Assembly: GCA_964484145.1 (NCBI GenBank)
Contig: CAZAED010000003.1
Span: 1 to 58,516, forward strand
From: JAEUSF01 sp964484145
GTDB lineage: Bacteria > Patescibacteriota > Doudnabacteria > UBA920
DNA length: 58,516 nucleotides
Direction of reading: 5' to 3'
Numbering within the stretch: position 1 is the stretch's first letter; each line of letters begins with the position of its first letter. The notes beneath the pieces are model-generated. The model was not told where the DNA came from. It worked only from the letters and a program-made list of their open reading frames with translations, and made no database searches. Below, piece by piece: positions 41,213-48,169 of this stretch. The translations under genes and the position numbers were made by a program.

Positions 41213-41300
41213 AATGACAAAAACATAACTGCAGATGTATCTAAATTTTTGTCATTTTTGCTCATTTTTTTAATTTTTGTCATTTGTTTGTCTTACTTTT
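41213..41300 (+). repeat. Post-mreB iterated inverted repeat (ATGACAAAAA units)
   Basis: AAATGACAAAAACATAACTGCAGATG is answered by TTTTTGTCATTTTTGCTCATTTTTTTAATTTTTGTCATTTG. The centre ACTGCAGATGTA contains TGCA, as in other TGACAAA elements. It may contribute to termination because the 3' arm is T-rich. Confidence 0.75.
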
Positions 41301-41310
41301 CCACAGATAT

Positions 41311-41338
41311 AAAATTGCCAAACTGGCAATTTTATTTT
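41311..41338 (+). terminator. Hairpin AAAATTGCCA/TGGCAATTTT with T-rich tail
   Basis: A 10-bp perfect inverted repeat with a two-base loop, followed by ATTTT. Likely the mreB terminator. The next promoter overlaps it. Confidence 0.6.
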
Positions 41339-41343
41339 ATAAT
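41315..41343 (+). promoter_or_regulatory. Promoter of the 169-residue membrane protein gene
   Basis: TTGCCA, 17-base spacer, TATAAT at 41338-41343. The spacer holds half of the preceding hairpin. Confidence 0.6.
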
Positions 41344-41379
41344 AAATATAAATTCAAACACTTATAAAATCAAAATAAA

Positions 41380-41889
41380 ATGATTAACGCATTTAGGAGA
41401 TCGGCGTACTTGTTTCTTTCTGGCCTTATGGGCTTGTTAATGTTTTTTATTCTTCACAGAATAGCTGTATTTTTTTATTTGCTTTTTGCTACCTTTAGCG
41501 ACACCGCTTTTGCTTACTACAGTTTTATTTTTTGGGACTATATAACATTAAGTGTTGCCTTAATTGTCGGCGCTATTTATGGAATTTGGGTCGGCAGATA
41601 TTGGTACAAGTCCGTGTACCATGAAAATGCGCATGGAGGTTTGGTTTCGTATATTAATGCCTGGATGTGGAATGACAAGCCGGTAAAAATAGAAGTCTAT
41701 AAACATAAGCTAGAAGAGGCAACAGCAAGAATAGAGGCAGATTTGCTTAAGCTAGAAAGAGTTGAACAAGAATTTCCAATTGTCTTAAAGCCTAAAGCTA
41801 TAAAAAGAACTTTGGCTTCAGCAAAGAAACCGGCAGTAAAGCGAACTTTGAGAGCTAAAACTGTCTCTAAAGCTAAGGTTAAGGCGTAA
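41380..41889 (+). CDS. Membrane protein with Lys/Arg-rich cytosolic tail
   Basis: Unrecognised 169-residue protein. Two or three membrane segments (AYLFLSGLMGLLMFFILHRIAVFFYLLF, residues about 8-35, and DYITLSVALIVGAIYGIWVG, about 50-70) precede a helical region (EVYKHKLEEATARIEADLLKLERVEQEF). The last 30 residues are a Lys/Ala/Arg-rich histone-H1-like tail (KRTLASAKKPAVKRTLRAK), which could bind nucleic acid or anionic lipid. Confidence 0.6.
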   Translation: MINAFRRSAYLFLSGLMGLLMFFILHRIAVFFYLLFATFSDTAFAYYSFIFWDYITLSVALIVGAIYGIWVGRYWYKSVYHENAHGGLVSYINAWMWNDKPVKIEVYKHKLEEATARIEADLLKLERVEQEFPIVLKPKAIKRTLASAKKPAVKRTLRAKTVSKAKVKA

Positions 41890-41918
41890 TTTTAAAAGGC
41901 GCCAAAAGCATTCGCCAA

Positions 41919-42296
41919 ATGACACTAAAAAGCTTTTTTTTTATAACACTTTTGTCCTTTGTAGGACTTTTTGCTCTAAAATATTTTTACTTTCAGGGTA
42001 GTTTTGGTCAAGGGGAAACAGGGTACTATATTTATTTTGGATTGGTATTTTTTTTAAGTCTGGTGCTTGCCAGGCGCATAGGTGTTATAACATTTTTGGA
42101 AGCCGCGTTCGTGGCTTTTTTTTGGTTCGTGGTGTTTTTGTTTTTAGACCTGTTAATTACATCGGCATTTTTAGGGACTGTCATATTTAAGTCTTGGGAG
42201 TTTTGGATAGGGCATTTAGTTGCTTCCGGGGTTGTATTTTTATTCCATAAAAAGCGCTACATTGAAACCCGTAAAAAAATGCACGCCCACCACTAA
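41919..42296 (+). CDS. Small polytopic membrane protein
   Basis: Unrecognised 125-residue protein with four predicted membrane helices (FFITLLSFVGLFALKYF, YYIYFGLVFFLSLVLA, FLEAAFVAFFWFVVFLFL, FWIGHLVASGVVFLF) and a basic, His-rich C-terminus (KKRYIETRKKMHAHH). It is 30 bases after the Lys-rich membrane protein gene, so probably in the same transcript. Confidence 0.6.
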   Translation: MTLKSFFFITLLSFVGLFALKYFYFQGSFGQGETGYYIYFGLVFFLSLVLARRIGVITFLEAAFVAFFWFVVFLFLDLLITSAFLGTVIFKSWEFWIGHLVASGVVFLFHKKRYIETRKKMHAHH

Positions 42297-42335
42297 TAAG
42301 TAACCTTTGGTAATTGACAACATTGATTTGACATT

Positions 42336-42364
42336 CTGACTAAAGGTGGTAAACTAGCTATAAT
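42336..42364 (+). promoter_or_regulatory. Probable promoter of the T-box-like leader
   Basis: CTGACT, a 17-base spacer, TATAAT (42359-42364). The -35 is weak; a TTGACA at 42328 is too far upstream for this -10. Confidence 0.45.
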
Positions 42365-42512
42365 AAAATATTATAAAGCACTAAACATTCGGCCTCGCAC
42401 GCCGAAACGCTGGCAGGGGAATATCTTGCACGGTCAGCCTACGCCGTAGAAATAGGTAAAAAGAGTTCGCTATTGTTGTCTGATCGCCTATTAATCGGCA
42501 CGCTACAACATA

Positions 42513-42602
42513 AGTGAAAATCGAGGTGGTACCGCGGAAGCGATAATATATCGTAAACCCGACCTTGAAAACAATTTTTTGTTTTTGGGGACGGGTTTTT
42601 GT
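42513..42602 (+). promoter_or_regulatory. T-box antiterminator and terminator (tRNA-sensing leader)
   Basis: GAGGTGGTACCGCGG (42523-42537) contains the T-box core GGTGGTACCGCG, whose TGGT would pair with the uncharged tRNA 3' end (ACCA). A hairpin GCGATA-ATA-TATCGT follows. ACCTT (42562-42566) can pair back with GAGGT, closing the antiterminator. The competing terminator is AAACCCG...CGGGTTTTT (about 42556-42600), with an inner AAAACA/TGTTTT stem. The upstream part would be Stem I, but I cannot identify a specifier codon with confidence. The downstream gene is an 88-codon ORF, not a synthetase, transporter or biosynthesis gene. Confidence 0.65.
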
Positions 42603-42634
42603 TTGGAAAATCTATAATTAGGGAGAAGGGATAA

Positions 42635-42901
42635 ATGTGGCATCATCATAAGGAGCCGCTGAGGGTGGGACTCTTTGGGTATGATTGGAGAGATAGAATT
42701 GTTCAGGAATTGGCAAGAGTTAGGGGGCATCAGGTTATTTGGATTGCCCATATCCACCAGGCAGGGATTGTTTTGGACTTTTTATTGGACGACCCGCCGG
42801 ACATCCTAGTTGTCCACCCTTTAGCGCGTGTTAATTTCCCTCTGCTATTGTCCCCCCAGGCGGTAGTAGTAATCGGCCCGTCTCGGGCCAAAACAAGGTG
42901 A
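42635..42901 (+). CDS. GC-rich ORFan downstream of the T-box-like leader
   Basis: An 88-residue ORF with a strong Shine-Dalgarno (AGGGAGAAGGG, about 4 bases before ATG), unlike most native genes here. It begins M-W-H-H-H-K. The rest alternates strands and helices (LRVGLFGYDWRDRIVQELAR, HQVIWIAH, ILVVHPLARVNFPLL, VVVIGPSRAK), like a shortened receiver/Rossmann fold, but a phospho-acceptor Asp is not obvious. Codon use is GC-rich (CTG, GGC, GCG). A hairpin terminator follows directly. Function unknown; likely foreign. Confidence 0.55.
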   Translation: MWHHHKEPLRVGLFGYDWRDRIVQELARVRGHQVIWIAHIHQAGIVLDFLLDDPPDILVVHPLARVNFPLLLSPQAVVVIGPSRAKTR

Positions 42902-42907
42902 CGCAAA

Positions 42908-42953
42908 GGGCGCCGTGAAGGGTTATTATGTACCCGCGCGGCGCTTGTTTTTG
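42908..42953 (+). terminator. Terminator after the T-box-linked ORF
   Basis: GGCGCCG...CGGCGCTTGTTTTTG with an inner GGGT/ACCC stem. GC-rich with a T-run. Confidence 0.75.
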
Positions 42954-42982
42954 TTGACATAAGGTGAACTATCGTTTACTAT
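42954..42982 (+). promoter_or_regulatory. Promoter upstream of dinB
   Basis: TTGACA (42954-42959), a 17-base spacer, TACTAT. A better -10 (TATAAT, 42980-42985) has a 20-base spacer. Confidence 0.5.
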
Positions 42983-42988
42983 AATATT

Positions 42989-43098
42989 ATGAAACGAACT
43001 GGATCCTGGATATTTTTGCGGCCTTAGATGATCCTAAGCGTAAAAAATTCCGGGATAACAAAGGTGAGTTAATTGTTAATCGTAAATTGTTAATTGTT
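42989..43098 (+). pseudogene. dinB leader with a short ORF / possible coding remnant
   Basis: ATG at 42989 opens a 12-codon ORF (MKRTGSWIFLRP). The frame two bases later is open from 42985 into dinB and reads N-W-I-L-D-I-F-A-A-L-D-D-P-K-R-K-K-F, which looks like real coding sequence without its own start. Either a small decayed gene fused to the leader or chance. The end (43065-43098) consists of TTAATTGTTAATCGTAAATTGTTAATTGTT repeat units. Confidence 0.35.
43065..43098 (+). repeat. Tandem TTAATTGT units before dinB
   Basis: Reverse complement of the ACAATTAAC unit found after galT and tktA. Only a 3'-type arm is present here. Confidence 0.6.
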
Positions 43099-44487
43099 AT
43101 GACCCCAGTTATTATTCATTTAGATATGAACAGCTATTTTGCTTCGGTTGAGCAGCAGGACAACAAAGAATACCGAGGCAAGGTTTTGGGCGTGTGTGAG
43201 CATTTGGGCGGGATTATAATAGCCGCCAGCATAGAAGCCAAGCGTTGGGGTATAAAAACCGGTACGCCGGTTTGGGAAGCTAAAAAGCTGTATCCTAAAA
43301 TTATCCTCGTTCATACCCGCGCGGATGCTTACAGGGAGTATCACCGCAGGTTTTTAAAAGTAATGCGGGATTACAGTAATTTTGTAGAGCCGGCAAGTAT
43401 AGACGAGGCGTATGCGGACATAACAAGGGTGTGCAATATAAGATGTAAGAATGAAGATGTAAGATATGGGGACTGCTCAGAAATCTTACATCCTAAATCT
43501 TATATCTTAAATTCATTCGTTAATCCTTTTGAAGAAGCTGTAAAGGTGGCTTTGGAAATTAAGCAAAGGATGAAAAAAGAAGTGGGGGATTATTTAACTT
43601 GCTCTATAGGCATTGCGGAGAACAAACTCCTGGCAAAAATTGCGAGTGACTTAAAAAAGCCAGATGGAGTTGTAGTAGTGACGGGTGACGAGTTACGAGT
43701 TACGAGTGGGGAAGCCGAACATTTTACTATTAGTGATCTTTATAACAAGCTTAAACTAACCGACATACCGGGTATAGCTAAGCGTCAGGAAAAAAGGCTA
43801 AACGCGCTTGGAATAAAAACTTTAAAGGAGCTGCGCGATTACCCTTTAAGCAAGCTAGTGCGCGTTTTTGGCATTAACGGTTACCATTTGCACCATATGG
43901 GACAACTTAGCGGCAGCTGGAAAGCCAAAGTTAATTTTGACGAATCTATTAAATCAATCGGCCATATGTATACGCTACCTAAGGAATACAGAAAACCGGA
44001 ATTTTTTGAGCCGGTTTTGTACAAACTTTGCGAAATGGTGGGGGAGAGGCTTAGAAGGAAAAAGTTAATGGGAAATATTGTGGTGGCTTACGTGCGAGAC
44101 GGTAATTATAATTCTTATGGACATTCTGTAAAGTTATCTAACGACATTTTTGACGCAAGGGATTTGTTTTGGGAAAGTAGATATATAATAAAGAATTATC
44201 CGGATATAAATAAAATTATTGCCAATTGTAAACTTATTGGCGTAACAGTAGCAGGACTAAAGCCTTTTGTTTTGCAGCAGTCTTTGTTTAAAAAACAAAC
44301 CGCCCAGGCCTCGCTTACCCGCGCGGTAGATGTAATAAACGCCAAATATGGCAAATTTACCCTCTCCTACGCTCCTGTGTTAAAGGCAGGTAAAGTATTC
44401 CGCGATTCAGTTGGGTTTGGTAGGGTTAAAGAAGTTGGTAATGATGCCGATATTTCCATAAGGCCTGGGAAGAGTTTTAAAAGATAG
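43099..44487 (+). CDS. dinB: Y-family DNA polymerase IV (DinB)
   Basis: Error-prone translesion polymerase. The start is ATG 43099 (MTPVIIHLDMNSYFASVEQQ, metal-binding D9), not the TTG at 43087 inside repeat units. Other motifs are VSIDEAY-type ASIDEAYADI (D102, E103), SIGIAENKLLAKIASDLKKPDGVVVV, the helix-hairpin-helix (DIPGIAKRQEKRLNALGIKTLKEL) and a little-finger domain (KSIGHMYTLPKEYR...). 462 residues, longer than usual DinB (about 350-420). Part of the excess is two repeat-derived inserts, 43435-43516 and 43672-43712. Confidence 0.92.
   Translation: MTPVIIHLDMNSYFASVEQQDNKEYRGKVLGVCEHLGGIIIAASIEAKRWGIKTGTPVWEAKKLYPKIILVHTRADAYREYHRRFLKVMRDYSNFVEPASIDEAYADITRVCNIRCKNEDVRYGDCSEILHPKSYILNSFVNPFEEAVKVALEIKQRMKKEVGDYLTCSIGIAENKLLAKIASDLKKPDGVVVVTGDELRVTSGEAEHFTISDLYNKLKLTDIPGIAKRQEKRLNALGIKTLKELRDYPLSKLVRVFGINGYHLHHMGQLSGSWKAKVNFDESIKSIGHMYTLPKEYRKPEFFEPVLYKLCEMVGERLRRKKLMGNIVVAYVRDGNYNSYGHSVKLSNDIFDARDLFWESRYIIKNYPDINKIIANCKLIGVTVAGLKPFVLQQSLFKKQTAQASLTRAVDVINAKYGKFTLSYAPVLKAGKVFRDSVGFGRVKEVGNDADISIRPGKSFKR
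43435..43516 (+). repeat. Iterated inverted repeat inserted in frame in dinB
   Basis: ATATAAGATGTAAGAATGAAGATGTAAGATAT is answered by AAATCTTACATCCTAAATCTTATATCTTAAATTCATTC. The unit matches the intercistronic elements at 924, 5607 and 48840. It inserts about 27 residues between the SIDEAYADITR catalytic segment and the NPFEEAVKVALEI helix. Confidence 0.8.
43672..43712 (+). repeat. GTGACGAGTTACGAGT tandem units in dinB
   Basis: GTAGTGACGGGTGACGAGTTACGAGTTACGAGTG encodes about 12 residues (VVTGDELRVTSG). Related units occur in rsmH at 52533-52568. Confidence 0.55.
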
Positions 44488-44492
44488 CTAAA

Positions 44493-44520
44493 TTGACATA
44501 TAAAAGAGCCGGAGTATAAT
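44493..44520 (+). promoter_or_regulatory. Promoter of the coiled-coil gene
   Basis: TTGACA, a 16-base spacer, TATAAT at 44515-44520. The ATG lies only seven bases after the -10, so the transcript could be nearly leaderless. Confidence 0.7.
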
Positions 44521-44526
44521 TAATTT

Positions 44527-44856
44527 ATGAATGCTAATAAGCAAAAAGAAACAACTTTAGACGACTTGGCAATTATGGTTGCCGAGGGTTTTATGGGTGT
44601 GAATGGGAGATTAGATAAAGTAGAAGGTAGATTGGAAAAGGTAGAAAAAGATATTACAGAAGTAAAAGAAGAAATGGGAGAATTAAAGCATAAAATGGAA
44701 GCTTTGGATTCAACAGTGAGAAATTATTTAGAATTGTCGGAAAAGCGGTATTTTGAGTTAAAAAATCGTCAGGACGTTATTGTGTCTTGGGTAAAAACCA
44801 TAGCGGATAAAACCGGAGTAAAAATAGACTTCCAAGAATTGGAAAAAATAGTTTAA
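44527..44856 (+). CDS. Coiled-coil protein
   Basis: A 109-residue soluble protein of unknown function. Residues about 25-70 form a coiled coil with clear heptads (VNGRLDKVEGRLEKVEKDI, TEVKEEMGELKHKMEALDSTV). It has a short helical start (TTLDDLAIMVAEGFMGV) and a conserved-looking C-terminus (QDVIVSWVKTIADKTGVKIDFQEL). Similar small coiled-coil proteins are common in CPR genomes. It has its own promoter and a terminator, so it is monocistronic. Confidence 0.6.
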   Translation: MNANKQKETTLDDLAIMVAEGFMGVNGRLDKVEGRLEKVEKDITEVKEEMGELKHKMEALDSTVRNYLELSEKRYFELKNRQDVIVSWVKTIADKTGVKIDFQELEKIV

Positions 44857-44859
44857 AAT

Positions 44860-44908
44860 ATTTAAAAAACGCCAAAATGCGCCTTATGCCAGACGGCGTT
44901 TTTTAAAT
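44860..44908 (+). terminator. Strong terminator after the coiled-coil gene
   Basis: A perfect 14-bp stem, ATTTAAAAAACGCC / GGCGTTTTTTAAAT, around a 21-base loop. It works on either strand. A TGG-TATAAT extended -10 lies at about 44927-44935. Confidence 0.8.
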
Positions 44909-44962
44909 ATAAGAAAATATGGTATAATAAGTTATCTAAATTACCTAAATTTAAAATCATCA

Positions 44963-45014
44963 ACCTCTCCCTAACCTTCTCCAAGTCTTGGAGAGGGAAA
45001 CTAAAAAGGTTAGA
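44963..45014 (+). repeat. CCTCTCCCTAACCTTCTCC palindromic repeat
   Basis: Nested inverted repeats CTAACCTT...AAGGTTAG and CTCCAA-GTC-TTGGAG in the leader of the 88-residue gene. A REP-like element of a type seen widely in bacteria. Confidence 0.65.
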
Positions 45015-45031
45015 GCTAAGGAAACAAAAAT

Positions 45032-45298
45032 ATGCCAGACCAAGCGGAATACAAAAAAATGCTTACGGACTTAATTCAAAAGCAAATGGTGGTTTTAGGT
45101 CCCAATATTGCACTCGACAAAGCCAGGAAAGTTCCGGGTGTTAAAATAGCCGACGACGGTACGGTTTTAGACATGGACGGTAATCCGCCCATGGTACTTA
45201 AAGGCGTGGCTAACGAGTATATGGCACTGTCCGGACAAATCGCGCAAATGACATTAAACAGTCTTTTGGAAAAGTATCCTTCAATAAAAGCGCTCTAA
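45032..45298 (+). CDS. Hypothetical protein, 88 residues
   Basis: Unrecognised small soluble protein. Helical ends (MPDQAEYKKMLTDLIQKQMVVLG and YMALSGQIAQMTLNSLLEKYPSI) flank a central turn-rich segment (VPGVKIADDGTVLDMDGNPPMVLKGV). It has a plausible Shine-Dalgarno (AGCTAAGGAAAC) and lies 41 bases before the histidine kinase gene, with which it may be cotranscribed. It could be a partner or sensor, but nothing in sequence proves it. Confidence 0.55.
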   Translation: MPDQAEYKKMLTDLIQKQMVVLGPNIALDKARKVPGVKIADDGTVLDMDGNPPMVLKGVANEYMALSGQIAQMTLNSLLEKYPSIKAL

Positions 45299-45339
45299 TG
45301 TAGTTTATATTTTCTAAAACAAACATCAAAATTTAGTTA

Positions 45340-47013
45340 ATGATCATAAATATTTTACTTGTCGTTGATTTTATTATTCTTGCCATTGTTGTAACATGGT
45401 ATGTTTTTCGTTCGCTAAAAGAGCGCGATGTTTTAAGAAAACGCTTAAGCCAGAGCTTGCAGCTGCAGCAAAAAGTCTACCAAGCGCAGGTTTTAAAAGA
45501 AATTAGCGAACGTATTGGTTATAGTTTAGACACAAACAAGGTGGTAGAAATTATTACCAACTCTTTAGGTAATTTGCTGGAATACGACACGGTTTCGTAT
45601 ATGGTTTTGTCGGAAGACCATAAGGTAGTTTTTAAATGCCATGTGGAAAATACGGTTAACCATGAATTTACTTCGGAAGTTAAAGAAAAAATGCTAGCAG
45701 CTTTTTCCGCTATTTTAAACGAAGAAATAAAACCTCAAAAAATTGACGAAAGCATAACGGGAAATATTTTAGACGACAATATAAATGTTGTGGTTAAATC
45801 GTATTTTAATTTACCTGTGGTTATTGGTGAAAAATTAATTGGGCTTATAAACGTAGCTTCTTCGGAAGCAGGTCGCTATGGCGACGAGCAGGCTTCTATT
45901 TTATATACCATAACTAACCAAGCGGCTACTGCTGTAACTAAACTGCAGGCGGTTTTACATTCGGAAAAAGGCAAGCTTGAGGCTGTTATAGACTCTATTG
46001 CAGACGGAATTATTAACGTGGATTTAAACCATCAACTTTTAATTGCTAATCCGGCGGTTAAAGAAATTTTAGAAATAAACAACTTAAAGCCCGGAGAGGC
46101 TCTTACTATGTTCGACATAGTAGACGCACTTGCAGGTAAAACCGACCTTAGGACTAAAATTGACCAGGCTTTAAGCGAAGACAAAGCAATTTTTGTGCCT
46201 GACGTTGTTTTAAAAAACAAAGCTTTAGAAATTACCATTACTCCAGTTAAAACAGAAAAAAATGAAAAAATTGGCACTAACGTAGTTTTTCATGACATTA
46301 CTACTGAAAAATCTTTAGAAAAACTTCGTCAGGAATTTACTGCTATGATGGTGCACGAACTACGCGCGCCTCTAACCGCGGTTCGCTGGTCAAGCGAGTC
46401 AATGATAAAAACCTTAGCCGCTGCACAAGGCACGGACCCAGGCAAGCTTAAGGACACCTTTTTAACTATAGAAACAGCGTCGAACAATATGCTCGAGTTA
46501 GTTAACGACTTGCTAGATGTAGCAAAAATAGAAGCCGGTAAATTTGAGCTAAACATTCAAGACTACGATTTAGTAGAAACTTTAAAGCAGCAAGTTGAGG
46601 CATTTAAACCCCAGGCCGAAGCTAAGCATTTAACAATTAAATTTACTTCCCCGGAAAAGTTTAAATGTAAGTTTGACCGAGTGCGCGTGGCTCAGGTTTT
46701 GGGTAATTTAATAAGCAATGCTATAAAATATAGTGACGCAGGTGAAATTTCGGTAAATATTAACCCGGAAACAAATGCTAAGCGAGTTGTAATTGGCGTA
46801 AAAGACAACGGTATAGGAATATCGCCGGAAGATTTGCCTGTACTGTTTTCTAAGTTTAAGCAGCTTAAAAGCGGCGACAGAAGCCGTAAAGGAACTGGCC
46901 TTGGTTTGGTGGTGACTAAAGGTATAGTCGAATCTCATGGCGGTCAGGTTTGGGTAGAGAGCCAGGGGGAAAATTTAGGTTCAACATTCTACTTTTCTTT
47001 GCCGACGGAGTAA
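45340..47013 (+). CDS. Membrane-anchored sensor histidine kinase (GAF-PAS-HisKA-HATPase)
   Basis: A 557-residue kinase with one N-terminal membrane helix (residues about 2-24), a coiled linker, a GAF domain (about 50-205, EISERIGYSLDTNKVVEIITNSL ... TITNQAATAVT), a PAS domain (about 207-325), then HisKA with phospho-acceptor H339 (AMMVHELRAPLTAVRW), and HATPase_c with the N box NLISNAIKYSD, G1 KDNGIGIS and G2 GTGLGLVV. The short membrane part makes cytosolic sensing likely. The response regulator 250 bases downstream is the probable partner. Confidence 0.92.
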   Translation: MIINILLVVDFIILAIVVTWYVFRSLKERDVLRKRLSQSLQLQQKVYQAQVLKEISERIGYSLDTNKVVEIITNSLGNLLEYDTVSYMVLSEDHKVVFKCHVENTVNHEFTSEVKEKMLAAFSAILNEEIKPQKIDESITGNILDDNINVVVKSYFNLPVVIGEKLIGLINVASSEAGRYGDEQASILYTITNQAATAVTKLQAVLHSEKGKLEAVIDSIADGIINVDLNHQLLIANPAVKEILEINNLKPGEALTMFDIVDALAGKTDLRTKIDQALSEDKAIFVPDVVLKNKALEITITPVKTEKNEKIGTNVVFHDITTEKSLEKLRQEFTAMMVHELRAPLTAVRWSSESMIKTLAAAQGTDPGKLKDTFLTIETASNNMLELVNDLLDVAKIEAGKFELNIQDYDLVETLKQQVEAFKPQAEAKHLTIKFTSPEKFKCKFDRVRVAQVLGNLISNAIKYSDAGEISVNINPETNAKRVVIGVKDNGIGISPEDLPVLFSKFKQLKSGDRSRKGTGLGLVVTKGIVESHGGQVWVESQGENLGSTFYFSLPTE

Positions 47014-47187
47014 TAATATTGACAAAATCGACAGAATTGACAAAATTAGGGGGCAACTGCGGTGGAATTATGTCAATTATTTAATTATTCCCGCCTGCCA
47101 AAATTAGTCTGTTTTACATCGCCGACTTATGATTATCAATAATCTTTTATAAGATAAAGATTTGGCGGGCCGGTAAATTTTGTTCAA
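47014..47187 (+). repeat. Composite inverted repeat, copy A
   Basis: An outer TTGACAAAATCGACAGAATTGACAAAATTAGG arm, then CTGCGGTGGAATTATGTCAATTATT, then an inner element with termini CCCGCCTGCCAAA (47090-) and TTTGGCGGGC (47161-47170). Most of it is repeated at 55312-55485 with few changes. Confidence 0.8.
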
Positions 47188-47208
47188 TCCTGTTTTTTCT
47201 GCTATTAT
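47180..47208 (+). promoter_or_regulatory. Promoter of the response regulator gene
   Basis: TTGTTC, a 17-base spacer, TATTAT (47203-47208). A CCCTTAATTAAGGG palindrome follows at 47222-47235. Confidence 0.6.
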
Positions 47209-47263
47209 ATTACTAACTAATCCCCTTAATTAAGGGAAAAATTTATAAAATAATATATTTTTT

Positions 47264-47647
47264 ATGGTAAAAATACTTGTTGCTGAGGACGATAAACTTA
47301 TTTCCGCGTCTTTATGCGATGCCTTAAAGCAAAATGGTTATGAAGCCACTCCTGCCTACGACGGCGAGGAAGCTGTTGCAAAGGCAAAGGAGCTTAAGCC
47401 CGATTTGCTACTTTTAGACATAATGATGCCAAAACTAGATGGCATTTCGGTTTTATGGGAATTAAAAAGCAATGAAGAAACAAAAAAAGTTGCGGTGGTG
47501 GTTTTAACTAATATGGGTGATATGGAAACTATTAGTAAAATTTTAGAAGCTGGTGCTACTGACTATTTACTTAAGAGCGACCAGTCCATAGACGAAGTTA
47601 TGAAAAAGGTAAGAGATGTGTTAAGTAGGGACGTAAAGCTAAGCTAA
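47264..47647 (+). CDS. Single-domain response regulator
   Basis: A 127-residue receiver (CheY-like) with no output domain. Acidic pair in VAEDDKLI, phospho-acceptor D52 (LLLLDIMMPKLDG), T in VVVLTNMGD, and the conserved K in YLLKSD. Without an effector domain, signalling is by protein-protein contact or phosphotransfer. The upstream histidine kinase is the likely partner, but the regulator has its own promoter. Confidence 0.92.
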   Translation: MVKILVAEDDKLISASLCDALKQNGYEATPAYDGEEAVAKAKELKPDLLLLDIMMPKLDGISVLWELKSNEETKKVAVVVLTNMGDMETISKILEAGATDYLLKSDQSIDEVMKKVRDVLSRDVKLS

Positions 47648-47712
47648 TAAGAAGCACATAAGCATTTCAGCTGGTAAGCTTATAAGCTGACTTGCTTACT
47701 GCTTGTAAATCT
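47648..47712 (+). repeat. Iterated inverted repeat (AAGCACATAAGC units)
   Basis: AGAAGCACATAAGCATTTCAGCTGGTAAGC is answered by GCTTATAAGCTGACTTGCTTACTGCTTG, ending near the start of the PPC gene. Confidence 0.65.
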
Positions 47713-48132
47713 ATGAAAATAATCCTCAAAGACGGTCGCCGCTATATTATTCGTTTTGACAAGGGCGAAGAAGTACTAACTAAGCTCGCTGAATTTATGC
47801 AAACTGAGCAGGTCGGTGCCTGTAGTTTTAGCGGGTTAGGCGCTATTACTGACCTCGAAATGGGGTATTACAATACGCATGTTAAAGACTATAGGAAGAA
47901 AGTATTTTTAGAAGATTTTGAAATTGTTTCTTTAAATGGTAACGGCAGTATTGTGGAAGGTAAGCCTTTCATTCACGCTCATGGTATGTTTGGCCGTAAC
48001 GATTTTACCACTGTGGGCGGCCATGTTTTTAAACTCGTAGTTTCTGTTACTTGCGAAATATTTTTAATTAAGCTTGACGGTATAATGCAAAGAAAAAATG
48101 TCGAAGAGTTTAATTTAAAGCTGTTAGACTAG
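47713..48132 (+). CDS. PPC/DUF296 domain protein
   Basis: I use ATG 47713 (MKIILKDGRRYIIRFDKGEEVL); an upstream TTG at 47692 falls in the repeat. A 139-residue PPC (plant and prokaryote conserved, DUF296) domain: FMQTEQVGACSFSGLGAITDLEMGYYN, LEDFEIVSLNGNGSIVEGKPFIHAHGMFGR and GGHVFKLVVSVTCEIFLI. In plants the domain mediates trimerisation next to AT-hooks; the bacterial role is largely unknown. It carries no AT-hook. Confidence 0.82.
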   Translation: MKIILKDGRRYIIRFDKGEEVLTKLAEFMQTEQVGACSFSGLGAITDLEMGYYNTHVKDYRKKVFLEDFEIVSLNGNGSIVEGKPFIHAHGMFGRNDFTTVGGHVFKLVVSVTCEIFLIKLDGIMQRKNVEEFNLKLLD

Positions 48133-48169
48133 CGGGGAGTGAGTAGTAAGTAGTAGATGGTATAAAAAA

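Larger units (their letters stand above)
42297..42634 (+). promoter_or_regulatory. Intergenic region holding a promoter and a T-box-like leader
   Basis: This 338-base stretch has no gene. It holds a weak promoter (42336-42364), a structured GC-richer leader (about 42380-42500, with hairpins TTCGGC/GCCGAA, CTAC/GTAG and AATAG/CTATT), a REP-like half-element near 42478-42507, and a T-box antiterminator and terminator (42513-42602). Confidence 0.6.

Noticed and set aside
42297..42634. tmRNA or 4.5S/SRP RNA in the GC-rich leader
   Set aside because: No tRNA-like acceptor and T-arm, no tag ORF and no SRP helix 8 motif. The T-box core and terminator explain the region better.
43087..43098. TTG start for dinB
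   Set aside because: The preceding codons lie inside TTAATTGT repeat units; the family start is ATG 43099.
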